A stretch of DNA of 64,000 nt from Oscillospiraceae bacterium (lineage in GTDB: Bacteria; Bacillota; Clostridia; Saccharofermentanales; Fastidiosipilaceae): NCBI GenBank assembly GCA_029983685.1, contig JASBZA010000005.1, forward strand, positions 1-64,000. The letters run 5' to 3'. Made by a program: the position numbers and the translations under genes. Under the pieces are notes generated by a model, which saw nothing but the letters and a program-made list of their open reading frames with translations, made no database searches and was not told where the DNA came from. Of the stretch, positions 1 to 7,348 are shown piece by piece. Position 1 is the first letter of the stretch. Each line of letters begins with the position of its first letter.

Positions 1-51
1 CGGGCGTACAGAGGACTTTCACCTCCTGGTTATTACCCATGTCGGGCGTAC
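1..51 (-). mobile_element. 5' end of a group II intron (group IIC-like), truncated by the window edge
   Basis: Read on the minus strand from position 51 leftward, the sequence begins GTACGCCCGACATGGG and continues to GGTGAAAGTCC at about 30-13, then repeats TACGCCCG at the edge. This is the layout of the start of domain I of bacterial group II introns (GUGYG start, GCCCGRCAUGGGU, then GGUGNNAGUCC), as in the Oceanobacillus iheyensis group IIC intron. The start is GUACG rather than GUGYG. Class C introns insert just behind terminator hairpins, and this one begins 6 bases after the stem of the pcp terminator. The reverse transcriptase and domain V would lie outside the window. Confidence 0.7.
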
Positions 52-86
52 CAAATAAGCCTCTTTCGCTCATGCGAGAGAGGCTT
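52..86 (-). terminator. intrinsic terminator of the rpsT-pcp operon, interrupted by the intron
   Basis: On the minus strand a 13-bp stem (AAGCCTCT..TCGC with GCGA..AGAGGCTT, one C/A mismatch, loop ATGA) spans 57-86 and is followed by TATTTG. The normal U tract is cut short because intron sequence starts at 51. It lies 36 bases past the pcp stop codon. Confidence 0.75.
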
Positions 87-121
87 TAATGTTTGTATTT
101 TAAGTAAGATCCGAAATAATA

Positions 122-808
122 TTATTTGAGATTTTTCAGCATAATTTTAACCGCCTCAACCATCATATCCAAGGCCATAGAAGGTCTGCTCGGTGCAGCA
201 AGTGTCTGCGAGGGCAAAGACGGTAAATGGACAAAACCTGCCGGAATCGTTTCTAGACCCTTCTCTTCTCTCTTACGGCATAGATCCAGTGTTTTATACA
301 TGACATGGTTGCAAACAAAAGTTCCCGCTGAATTTGAGACAAGAACCGGGATACCGGCATTTTTAAGTTTGGCTTCCAGGTGCCTCAGAGGAAGTTTTGA
401 AAAATAAGCTGCCGGCCCATCTACTACGATTGGAACATCTTCCGGTTTATAGTCCTCATTATCGGCAATTCGGGCATCATCTATATTAATGGCCACACGC
501 TCCAAATGAATGGCGGAGGCCATAGCGTTTTGACCCAAATTCAAAATACCGTCGAAGTTTTCTTCTTGGAAAATATCTTCGAGAATTTTTTCGCTTTGTT
601 TAAAAGAAGTGGGCAACAGTATCTTAGTCAGACGAACCAAATGGCCTTCCTCGGCTTCTTCTCTATTTCCGGACATAAAAAATGCCTCTGAGGGGTCTTT
701 TTTCCAAAAGAAAGAGTCCGGCAAATTCTCTAAGACTTCTTCTACGGAATTTACCGACTCGCCTCCAAAGGCATCAAAAGCCGTAACAATATAATGTAAA
801 GGCTTCAT
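122..808 (-). CDS. pcp: pyroglutamyl-peptidase I (pyrrolidone-carboxylate peptidase)
   Basis: Cytosolic cysteine peptidase of family C15 that removes N-terminal pyroglutamate from peptides. The 228-residue protein has the family start (VTAFDAFGGESVN), the ERVAIN segment that carries the catalytic Glu, Cys166 in SNSAGTFVCNH and His194 in GFVHLPSLPSQ, so the Glu/Cys/His triad is complete. Length fits the family (about 200-230). It starts 8 bases after the rpsT stop, so the two are probably co-transcribed and end at the hairpin at 57-86. Confidence 0.93.
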   Translation of the reverse strand: MKPLHYIVTAFDAFGGESVNSVEEVLENLPDSFFWKKDPSEAFFMSGNREEAEEGHLVRLTKILLPTSFKQSEKILEDIFQEENFDGILNLGQNAMASAIHLERVAINIDDARIADNEDYKPEDVPIVVDGPAAYFSKLPLRHLEAKLKNAGIPVLVSNSAGTFVCNHVMYKTLDLCRKREEKGLETIPAGFVHLPSLPSQTLAAPSRPSMALDMMVEAVKIMLKNLK

Positions 809-816
809 TATTAAAC

Positions 817-1074
817 TTAAGCTTGAGCTTGCAAAGCTTTCTGCAATTGAGACTTGTGACGAGCAGCCTTCTGCTTGGAAATAATTCCCTTGTTAGCAGC
901 CTGGTCTAAGAGCTTCGTTGCGTTCTTAACCGCTTCTTCTGCATTTTCCTGATTCTCAATCGCTAAAAAGGCATTTTTCAAAGTTGTGCGCATTTTGCTT
1001 CTCTGGTGCTTATTCTGGGCAGTTCTGTTGCTCTCGATGCGTACTCTCTTGATTGATGACTTAATATTTGGCAT
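817..1074 (-). CDS. rpsT: 30S ribosomal protein S20
   Basis: Small basic 85-residue protein that binds 16S rRNA in the small subunit body. It starts MPNIKSSIKRVRIESNRTAQN and has the helical, Lys/Ala-rich C-terminus (AANKGIISKQKAARHKSQL) typical of S20. A strong ribosome binding site, GGAGGTGAG, lies just upstream of the ATG. It is the first gene of the rpsT-pcp unit, with a promoter at 1105-1132. Confidence 0.95.
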   Translation of the reverse strand: MPNIKSSIKRVRIESNRTAQNKHQRSKMRTTLKNAFLAIENQENAEEAVKNATKLLDQAANKGIISKQKAARHKSQLQKALQAQA

Positions 1075-1104
1075 ATCTATCTCACCTCCTGCTCACGTTC
1101 AATT

Positions 1105-1132
1105 ATTTTATAGTAATCTCGACTTATGTCAA
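1105..1132 (-). promoter_or_regulatory. probable sigma-A promoter of rpsT-pcp
   Basis: Minus strand TTGACA (1127-1132), 16-base spacer, TAAAAT (1105-1110), about 30 bases before the rpsT start. The -35 is perfect and the -10 differs at one position. An overlapping TATAAA at 14-base spacing is the alternative -10. Confidence 0.65.
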
Positions 1133-1331
1133 ATCGAATCAGATAAAGATTTTACCAAATATAGGCCCAGTCTGTCTATATAAAGGGGTAATGAAGTACA
1201 TTGTCGGATTTTCTAGCTTTTTTATATTGCGCAATGCTAGGCAAAACGAATTAATAAATTATAATCATATTGTACCTGCGTAAAATCTGATATACATATA
1301 AAGTTATTCAGGAGGATAAAGCAAACAATAT

Positions 1332-1361
1332 TTGACAAAAAATTATATTGCCAACTATAAT
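1332..1361 (+). promoter_or_regulatory. consensus sigma-A promoter of the RNA upstream of the abi gene
   Basis: TTGACA (1332-1337), 18-base spacer, TATAAT (1356-1361): both hexamers are perfect. A start near 1368 is expected. Between the -10 and that start lies TTGAGTCAA (1361-1369), a near-palindrome that could be an operator. The stretch 1133-1331 before this promoter holds no gene that I can support. It contains an orphan AGGAGG near 1310 with no start codon behind it. Confidence 0.75.
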
Positions 1362-1367
1362 TGAGTC

Positions 1368-1444
1368 AATAGTGTTGCCCATGTTAGGAGAAATCTTATC
1401 GTTTGGGGACCAAAAGGGGTTGACTCACAGTCAATCCCTTTTTT
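1368..1444 (+). ncRNA. short terminated RNA upstream of the AbiF-like gene (candidate AbiF RNA / RNA antitoxin)
   Basis: About 77 bases between a perfect promoter and an intrinsic terminator, with no open reading frame. Visible folding: an outer helix pairing GT..CCCA (about 1374-1382) with TGGG.AC (about 1404-1410); an inner hairpin TAGGA-GAAA-TCTTA (1385-1398) with a GNRA loop; then the terminator stem at 1414-1440. Conserved 'abiF' RNAs upstream of abiF genes are a published motif class, and a promoter/RNA/terminator/toxin order is that of RNA-antitoxin systems. Identity with that class is inferred from position and layout and was not tested against a model. Confidence 0.6.
1412..1444 (+). 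terminator. intrinsic terminator between the RNA and the abi gene
   Basis: Stem AAGGGGTTGAC (1414-1424) with GTCAATCCCTT (1430-1440), loop TCACA, followed by a T run to 1444. It ends 13 bases before the abi ATG, so the gene would be expressed only by read-through or from within the element. Confidence 0.75.
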
Positions 1445-1457
1445 GCTTAAAGATATT

Positions 1458-2351
1458 ATGGATTTAAAACAGCCTTTGCCATATGATAAACAAATACAAA
1501 AATTATTAGAACATGGACTAATCATTAATAATCATGCGTTTGCAGAAAAAATACTGTCTCAAGTTAATTATTATAGGTTCACAGGATACGGTGTCCAGTT
1601 TAGAAAAAAACCAAACGCTAGTGATTTTCTTCCGGGAACAGATATTGAAACCTTGTACTCAATCTATTTATTCGATCAAGAAATGAGAGGTCTGCTTTTA
1701 ACATATTTAGATATTATTGAAGCACTATTTAGGACAAGAATTTCTTATTACGCTTCGCTAAATCTGTGTAATACACCACCCTATAACCAGCACTATGATC
1801 CTAGCAATTATTTTAATAAATCTACATTTAATAGCATAATGACAGCGCTGGAAAGAGAGCATAATTATAATTGCGATACATTAATAATCAAACATCATGA
1901 CCAAAATTATTCTGGTCAAATGCCTCTTTGGGTATGGGTTAATATAATGTCCTTTAGTAATTTATCAAAATACTATACTTGTCTTCCCTACAACATCCAA
2001 AAGCAAATTGCTCAGTCCGTTGAAAGCCATCATGCAGCTTTAAAAAATCACCTACATGCTCTTTCAGTATTAAGAAATAAGTGTGCCCATGGAGGAAGAT
2101 TATATAACGTTAAATTTAATCCTCCGGTAAAACTCGAACGTTCTTTCCTCAAAAAGAATTCGGCAATAAAAAACTATTCCCTATTTGCAGTTATATACAC
2201 CATTATTAAATATTTGCCTAATCATAGAGAAAAAGTTCTTTTCAAAGAACAACTACTACAGCTGCTTACAAAATATCAAGATAGTGTCGATAAAAGTTTA
2301 ATTGGATTTCAAGACAATTGGCATGATTTACTTATGACACAGACAAAATAG
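1458..2351 (+). CDS. Abi_2/AbiF-family abortive-infection protein (HEPN ribonuclease-like toxin)
   Basis: The 297-residue protein matches the Abi_2 family: an N-terminal YDKQIQKLLEHGLII segment, then VNYYRFTGYGVQF, YLFDQEMRGLLLTYLDIIEALFRTRI, and WVWVNIMSFSNLSKYY. The C-terminal RNKCAH (R206-H211) has the R-x4-H spacing of HEPN RNase sites. Family members are implicated in phage abortive infection. I use ATG 1458: a TTG at 1443 lies inside the T tract of the preceding terminator. No clear ribosome binding site precedes either start. The gene is markedly more AT-rich than its neighbours and sits next to the 3' end of tRNA-Ser, both signs of acquisition. The exact AbiD/AbiF subgroup is not certain. 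Confidence 0.85.
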   Translation: MDLKQPLPYDKQIQKLLEHGLIINNHAFAEKILSQVNYYRFTGYGVQFRKKPNASDFLPGTDIETLYSIYLFDQEMRGLLLTYLDIIEALFRTRISYYASLNLCNTPPYNQHYDPSNYFNKSTFNSIMTALEREHNYNCDTLIIKHHDQNYSGQMPLWVWVNIMSFSNLSKYYTCLPYNIQKQIAQSVESHHAALKNHLHALSVLRNKCAHGGRLYNVKFNPPVKLERSFLKKNSAIKNYSLFAVIYTIIKYLPNHREKVLFKEQLLQLLTKYQDSVDKSLIGFQDNWHDLLMTQTK

Positions 2352-2410
2352 ATATATAACTAACGATTTAACAGTGTCAGTAAACTAGAAAAACTCCGAA
2401 AACCTTTAGT

Positions 2411-2454
2411 CAAGAGAAAAGCCTCCCAGACTCTATTCAGAATCTGAGAGGCTT
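2411..2454 (-). terminator. terminator downstream of tRNA-Ser
   Basis: Minus strand AAGCCTCTCAGA....GTCTGGGAGGCTT (2419-2454) followed by TTCTCTTG. It lies 4 bases past the tRNA CCA end. Confidence 0.75.
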
Positions 2455-2458
2455 AACA

Positions 2459-2551
2459 TGGCGGAGAAGGAGGGATTTGAACCCTCGCATCAGCATTCAC
2501 TGACCTACCGCATTTCGAGTGCGGACCCTTCAGCCACTTGGGTACTTCTCC
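2459..2551 (-). tRNA. tRNA-Ser (anticodon CGA)
   Basis: 93-base class II tRNA with a long variable arm. The acceptor GGAGAAG pairs with CTTCTCC, followed by G and an encoded CCA. The anticodon loop is CTCGAAA within stem CCGCA/TGCGG, giving anticodon CGA for UCG codons. The T loop reads GGTTCAAATCC. Its 3' end faces the AT-rich abi unit. Confidence 0.95.
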
Positions 2552-2592
2552 AGGAGCGATTGAACCAGGCCATTATAGCCTAAGTCTTTGAC

Positions 2593-3636
2593 CTAGGCAA
2601 AATAATTCACACGCATATTTTCTTTCACTCTGGCCACAGTTCCCGACGCTTTCTCTTGAGCCGCTTCGGTTCCCTTTTTCAAGACGTCTTTTACATAATC
2701 CATATTTTGGGCATAGTCTTCGCGACGCTCTCTGATAGGTGTCAGGGTCTCCTGTAAGACATTATTGAGGAACTTCTTGACCTTAACATCACCTAAGCCG
2801 CCTCTTCTATAATGGTCTTTGAGGTCATCCAAGGTCTCATAGCCTTCCAAATACTCATCCACCATCTCCTGGGCACAGAAAGCATCCAGATAGGTAAAGA
2901 CGGGGTTTCCTTCCACGGTGCCGGGATCTTCTACTCTCAGATGGTTGGGGTCGGTGTACATGGACATCACTTTGGTCTTAATTTCTTTTGACGAATCCGA
3001 CAAGAAAATACAGTTGCCCAAAGACTTACTCATTTTGTTTTGGCCGTCGGTACCGGGCAGTCTTAACGACGCCTTATTATCCGGTAAAAGAATCTTAGGC
3101 ATGACCAGGGTCTCGCCATAGATATTATTAAAACGTTGTACGATTTCCTGCGTCTGCTCCAACATAGGTGCCTGGTCTTCCCCGGCCGGAACCGTCGTCG
3201 CATCAAAAGCCGTAATGTCGGCAGCCTGGCTTACCGGGTAGCACAAAAAGCCCAAGGGAATGCTGGAACCGAAACCTCGAAGATTAATCTCAGCCTTAAC
3301 GGTTGGGTTACGTTCGGCCCGGGCCAAAGACACCAGATTCAGATAATAAACGGTTAGCTCATAAAGAGCCTCAATCTGAGACTGAATCAAAATATGACTC
3401 TTAGCAGGGTCCAAACCGACTGCCAAGTAATCTAAGGCAACTTCTAAAATATTGTCTCTGATTTTCTCGGGATTATCAAAATTATCGGTCAAGGCCTGGA
3501 CATCCGCCAGCATGATATAGACTTCATCGTACTCGCCCGAATTTTGCAAGGTCACGCGGTTTCTCAAAGAACCTACATAATGTCCTATATGAAGTCTTCC
3601 GGTAGGTCTGTCACCGGTCAAAATAATCTTACTCAT
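2593..3636 (-). CDS. trpS: tryptophanyl-tRNA synthetase
   Basis: Class Ic synthetase that charges tRNA-Trp. It begins MSKIILTGDRPTGRLHIGHYVGSL, where HIGH is the ATP-binding signature, and has KMSKS in GQNKMSKSLGNCIFL. It has 347 residues from the chosen ATG at 3636. The reading frame is open to an ATG at 3663, but homologues start at the MSKII position and GAGG stands immediately before it. A good promoter lies at 3686-3714. No T-box leader fits in the short upstream region, so expression is probably not tRNA-sensed. Confidence 0.95.
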   Translation of the reverse strand: MSKIILTGDRPTGRLHIGHYVGSLRNRVTLQNSGEYDEVYIMLADVQALTDNFDNPEKIRDNILEVALDYLAVGLDPAKSHILIQSQIEALYELTVYYLNLVSLARAERNPTVKAEINLRGFGSSIPLGFLCYPVSQAADITAFDATTVPAGEDQAPMLEQTQEIVQRFNNIYGETLVMPKILLPDNKASLRLPGTDGQNKMSKSLGNCIFLSDSSKEIKTKVMSMYTDPNHLRVEDPGTVEGNPVFTYLDAFCAQEMVDEYLEGYETLDDLKDHYRRGGLGDVKVKKFLNNVLQETLTPIRERREDYAQNMDYVKDVLKKGTEAAQEKASGTVARVKENMRVNYFA

Positions 3637-3685
3637 CCTCAAACTAATCCTTTCCAAATACATCCCATTTCTTAACGCTTAAGTC

Positions 3686-3714
3686 ATTATATAGATGGAA
3701 ACCAATCTTACCAA
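3686..3714 (-). promoter_or_regulatory. probable promoter of trpS
   Basis: Minus strand TTGGTA (3709-3714), 17-base spacer, TATAAT (3686-3691). It lies in the divergent region between trpS and the Crp/Fnr gene. Confidence 0.6.
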
Positions 3715-3793
3715 ATTTTTTAGGTTTTTGGCTAAAATTATATGGAGTGATGAATAAACATTTGACCAGAATTAATGAACAGAAAGATTATCT

Positions 3794-4483
3794 ATGCGAG
3801 GTTACGAATTAACCAATTACAAAACAGTCCCCCTTTTGGCCAACATTCCCGAAGACCAGTACGACCTCATTCGTCAGAGGGTCCGCATTTTCGGTGTGGC
3901 CAAAGGCGAAGTCGTCTTCCAATCGGGTGAACCGGCCAGCCATATGTACATTGTCTACCGAGGCTCTATGAAAATATCCAATACCATGGCTGACGGCAAG
4001 GAACGGATACTCTACATCTATCACAGCGGGGACTTCGTGGGCGGCCTTAATGTCTTATCCGGTGACTACTACGCCTATACCGCTACCGCCCTCACCGACA
4101 CCTTCGTTATCACGGTAACCAAGCAGGACTTTAAACACTATTTATTAAAAGATCAGAACTTCCTCCTGATGGTTTTGGAAATGTCTTATGAACGGATTCG
4201 TTTTTCCGAGAGTCAGGTCGATATTCTGTCTACTCCCAATGCCGACCAACGCGTGGCCAAAGTCCTGGTCCACTTAGCCATGCGTTTTGGCCAGGAAGAA
4301 GGAAACGGCATCAGGCTGGAAACCAACCTGAGCCGAGAAGAATTAGGTTCTTATGCCGGCCTGACCCGCGAAACCATGAGCCGTAAGATTCATACCTTCG
4401 AGAAAAAAGGCTATCTTAAAACCTACCCCAAAGGTGACTTCCTCATTACGGACTTGGAAGCATTAAAAGACCGGGCCCGTTAA
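3794..4483 (+). CDS. Crp/Fnr-family transcriptional regulator
   Basis: 229 residues: an N-terminal cyclic-nucleotide-type beta-roll (about 10-125, with GEVVFQSGEPASHMYIVYRGSMKI), a dimer helix (about 125-150) and a C-terminal winged helix (LSREELGSYAGLTRETMSRKIHTFEKKGYL, about 180-210). There is no N-terminal Fe-S cysteine cluster, so it is not a classical oxygen-sensing FNR, and the ligand cannot be read from the sequence. The gene is divergent from trpS and converges with telA, the two stop codons lying 2 bases apart. Targets are unknown. Confidence 0.88.
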   Translation: MRGYELTNYKTVPLLANIPEDQYDLIRQRVRIFGVAKGEVVFQSGEPASHMYIVYRGSMKISNTMADGKERILYIYHSGDFVGGLNVLSGDYYAYTATALTDTFVITVTKQDFKHYLLKDQNFLLMVLEMSYERIRFSESQVDILSTPNADQRVAKVLVHLAMRFGQEEGNGIRLETNLSREELGSYAGLTRETMSRKIHTFEKKGYLKTYPKGDFLITDLEALKDRAR

Positions 4484-4485
4484 AC

Positions 4486-5628
4486 TTATTTACCTTTGAT
4501 ATTTTTAAGCAGCGTATCTTTTAATTCGCCCTCGATTTGTACCAGTTCCAGTTCGGCTTCTTGCCTGGCTTTTCTGCCCTCCGAATTAATACGCATGGTT
4601 TCATCAATGGTCTCGATTAAGTCCTGATTGACCTGCTTCAGGGTCTCTATATCGACAATGCCGCGCTGACTCTCCTCCGCCACACCGACGGTATTATTTT
4701 TCAGTAATTCCGCATTCTTCTTCAAAAGATCATTAGTGGTGTCACTGATTTTCCTTTGCATTTCTAAAACCTTGTTCTGGCTTTGCAAACCCAGGGCAAT
4801 CACAATCTGATTTTTCCAAAGCGGAATCGTGTTCAGCACAGCAGTCTGAATCTTATCGACCAGCATCTTGTCGTTATTTTGAATGAGGCGAATTTGCGGG
4901 GCCGACTGCAGGGCAATTGTCTTACTTAATTTTAAGTCATGGACTTTCTGCTCGAAGCGGTTGAGGCTATCCTCGAAATCTCTTACCAGTTGCGAAGCCA
5001 TTTCCGTATCCGACGCCTCCGCCTCTTTGCGAAGTTCGGGCAAAATCTCTTCTCTGGCTTCCCGAAGTTTATCTTCGCCGGCAATAATATGAGCCTCCAA
5101 AGCGTGGAAATACTCCAGATTTTTCTCGTACATGTGGTCAAAGGTCGCAATGTCTTTTAGAAGCATGGTCCGAGCCTTGTCCAGTTCGACTTCGATTTTA
5201 TCAATCTGCGTCTCGACGGTCTCATAACGCGCCATAAACTTACGCAGGGAATTGCCGATACCGAGCCTTTCCAACAATCCCTTATTATCTGAAATTTTGT
5301 CCACTTCCAAGCTCTTAACAGCCACCATCAAGTCCGACAAATTTTCGCCCACATAGCCGGCATCCTTAGAACGCACGGTCTGGAGGATATTATCCGCGAA
5401 AGACGTCATTTGCCTCTGACAACCGGTTCCGTAGGTGAGAAGCTGGGTGGAATCGAGCAAGTCGATATCGTTTTTAATCGTGTCGACTTGATCCCGCATT
5501 TCGGGAGTCAAGGCCTTGGTCCCGGTCTCGGTCAGTTCGGCTTGTGCTTTTTCCGGACTTTCCGTCTGACGTTCTCCTTCTTTGGCTTTGGCCAAAGCTT
5601 CCAATGTAATCTTATGATCTTCTGCCAT
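4486..5628 (-). CDS. telA: TelA/YaaN-family toxic anion resistance protein
   Basis: 380-residue cytoplasmic, strongly helical protein of the TelA family, linked to tellurite and other toxic anion or envelope stress resistance; the biochemical role is unresolved. The family core is recognisable in LLDSTQLLTYGTGCQRQMTSFADNIL, LRKFMARYE, and the helical repeat IRLIQNNDKMLVDKIQTAVLNTIPLWKNQIVIALGL. Ribosome binding site AAGGAGG. It is the last gene of a four-gene operon; in Bacillus subtilis xpaC is likewise followed by a TelA gene (yaaN). Confidence 0.9.
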   Translation of the reverse strand: MAEDHKITLEALAKAKEGERQTESPEKAQAELTETGTKALTPEMRDQVDTIKNDIDLLDSTQLLTYGTGCQRQMTSFADNILQTVRSKDAGYVGENLSDLMVAVKSLEVDKISDNKGLLERLGIGNSLRKFMARYETVETQIDKIEVELDKARTMLLKDIATFDHMYEKNLEYFHALEAHIIAGEDKLREAREEILPELRKEAEASDTEMASQLVRDFEDSLNRFEQKVHDLKLSKTIALQSAPQIRLIQNNDKMLVDKIQTAVLNTIPLWKNQIVIALGLQSQNKVLEMQRKISDTTNDLLKKNAELLKNNTVGVAEESQRGIVDIETLKQVNQDLIETIDETMRINSEGRKARQEAELELVQIEGELKDTLLKNIKGK

Positions 5629-5639
5629 CGTTTTCCTCC

Positions 5640-6719
5640 TTATGAAAATGACTTGATGATTTGTCGCATGGTTTTATAATTTGGCATTTGAATAATTCTG
5701 GTAATCTCTTCGGCCACGCCGGGCACATCAAAATCATGATCGCTCACCTGGTTGCCGTACATCCCTGTTCGAAAACCGTGTTCCTCCCAAGCTATTTTTT
5801 GTAAGCGCTCATCTTGAAGTGCCTCTATCAATCTGGCGCCCCGGTCATTTAGTGCAATCAAAATATGGGACGACCACACAGTAGGTTCGGGGTACATAAT
5901 GACGATATCGCCTTTGGCCCTTTCCCAAGTATCGGGTTCCATTTTAGATAGCTCGAGCAATTGGTTTTCATAACCGGCCACGATAGGCTTGTTCCCCATA
6001 CCTGTGCTCAAAAAGAGATTAAATAGATTAGAGGACGAGGTTTCCATGTAACCGATTTTGGCAAAAATATTCTCTAGCTCGGGTAAGACCTTTTGGATAT
6101 TATTTTCATCCGCCAGCTGATTGTCAGCCAGCATATTAGCGGTCAAGCCGGAAAACATATTGCCGGAATTGGATTTGGCCGGATCTGTTGTATGTACTGC
6201 TAAAGACCCGTGCAGGCGTTCCAGACCCAGGTCGGACCATTTCTTATTGTCCTTCATCGCCTGAACCAGCTTGGGCATATCGACCCAGTAGACATCCTCT
6301 CTTTTTTCAACAATACCTGCCTTAACCAGACCTTTTGCCACATATTCTCTACTGTATAAAACAATAGGCGTGTTGAAAATATTTTCTTCTTTCTTGGGTC
6401 TGCCATGTAGGCTCTCATAAAGCTCCAGCGCAGTCTGACTGGACGGCCAAAGGAAGTCTCTTCCGTCTAAATCATCCGCTTGAACCATATCCAAAGAACC
6501 CGCTTTGGATATATCGAGCCTAAATCCGTAGTCTTTTTGTAAGATTTTTTGTACTTCCGGATTATCCAGAAAGTTAATCTTTTCACCACCCACATAGCCG
6601 GACAGTTCAAGCTCTTCGGCCTTATTTTGCTGCCAGAAGAAGTAGCCGACGGCCAAAAGAATAACCGCCAATAAAATGCCCAAACCGATGAACATGGTTT
6701 TTGTTGACTTATTTGCCAT
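5640..6719 (-). CDS. membrane-anchored substrate-binding-protein-like protein
   Basis: 359 residues with one N-terminal membrane segment (about 9-30, no lipobox), leaving the rest outside the cell. The external part resembles a class II periplasmic binding fold: GSLDMVQADDLDGRDFLWPSS, then IVLYSREYVAKGLV and TTDPAKSNSGNMFSGLTANML. The same GSLD..., WP.S and SNSG landmarks occur in the first half of the vWA protein at 7349-9004, so the two are paralogues. No permease or ATPase is nearby, which argues for sensing rather than uptake. The ligand is unknown. Confidence 0.7.
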   Translation of the reverse strand: MANKSTKTMFIGLGILLAVILLAVGYFFWQQNKAEELELSGYVGGEKINFLDNPEVQKILQKDYGFRLDISKAGSLDMVQADDLDGRDFLWPSSQTALELYESLHGRPKKEENIFNTPIVLYSREYVAKGLVKAGIVEKREDVYWVDMPKLVQAMKDNKKWSDLGLERLHGSLAVHTTDPAKSNSGNMFSGLTANMLADNQLADENNIQKVLPELENIFAKIGYMETSSSNLFNLFLSTGMGNKPIVAGYENQLLELSKMEPDTWERAKGDIVIMYPEPTVWSSHILIALNDRGARLIEALQDERLQKIAWEEHGFRTGMYGNQVSDHDFDVPGVAEEITRIIQMPNYKTMRQIIKSFS

Positions 6720-6721
6720 TA

Positions 6722-7318
6722 TTATTCTCCGTCCATTTTTAAATTCATCTCCAGGACTTTAATGTCCGATTCGATATCAATAATGTCATTTTGCATCAGA
6801 TGGTTAAACTGCCTCTCAAAGGCTTCATTCAAGATCGGAAGCGCTTTTTGGGTTGAGCGAAAGACGTTTTCCACATCCTCCGTCCGAAGCCCAGACCTTT
6901 GAAAGGGCAAATATTTTTCTAAAATATCCCGGGCCGTATCCAAATAGTAGGTAAAGAACCGACGTGCTGTAGAGATTCTTTCCGGGTGTTCTTCCAAATA
7001 TTCCAAAATCTTGACACCTGTGTTGTAAAGCCTCTGACTTTCTTCTTTCAAAGCCAAATTCGTAATCTCTGCCGATGCCTTTTTAATATGGTCCATATCG
7101 TCTTTTGCATCCAGCAATAAAGCCTTCAGTTCATCCCCGTCTTCTAATTTGTCAATCCTGATATTTCCGATCTTAAGTCGGGGCTTGGTCACCATAAATA
7201 CGCCTAGATAAGTCCCCAGGCTTAGGATAATAACCACAAATACATTCCATTTAAGGCCGAAGAACAAGGCAAAAAATAAGGCTAAAGACGTAAGGAGTGC
7301 AAGTATGATTTGTTTCAT
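6722..7318 (-). CDS. XpaC-like protein (5-bromo-4-chloroindolyl phosphate hydrolysis family)
   Basis: 198 residues: two N-terminal membrane segments (about 3-38) and a helical cytoplasmic domain ending in SDIKVLEMNLKMD. It matches the XpaC family, whose name comes from an indirect colony assay; it is not a demonstrated hydrolase and is usually found next to TelA. I use ATG 7318, preceded by AAGGG, rather than a TTG at 7339. It starts 30 bases after the vWA gene and ends 2 bases before the SBP gene. Confidence 0.78.
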   Translation of the reverse strand: MKQIILALLTSLALFFALFFGLKWNVFVVIILSLGTYLGVFMVTKPRLKIGNIRIDKLEDGDELKALLLDAKDDMDHIKKASAEITNLALKEESQRLYNTGVKILEYLEEHPERISTARRFFTYYLDTARDILEKYLPFQRSGLRTEDVENVFRSTQKALPILNEAFERQFNHLMQNDIIDIESDIKVLEMNLKMDGE

Positions 7319-7348
7319 CCTACCCTTCTTTCTCCACAAAAACGCATC

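Noticed and set aside
1303..1331. AGGAGG near 1310 suggesting a small gene
   Set aside because: No start codon follows within range; the promoter of the abi RNA begins right after.
3637..3793. T-box leader before trpS (and likewise before serS at 48201-48257)
   Set aside because: The regions are far too short and contain ordinary promoter or start signals; no T-box sequence or antiterminator is seen.
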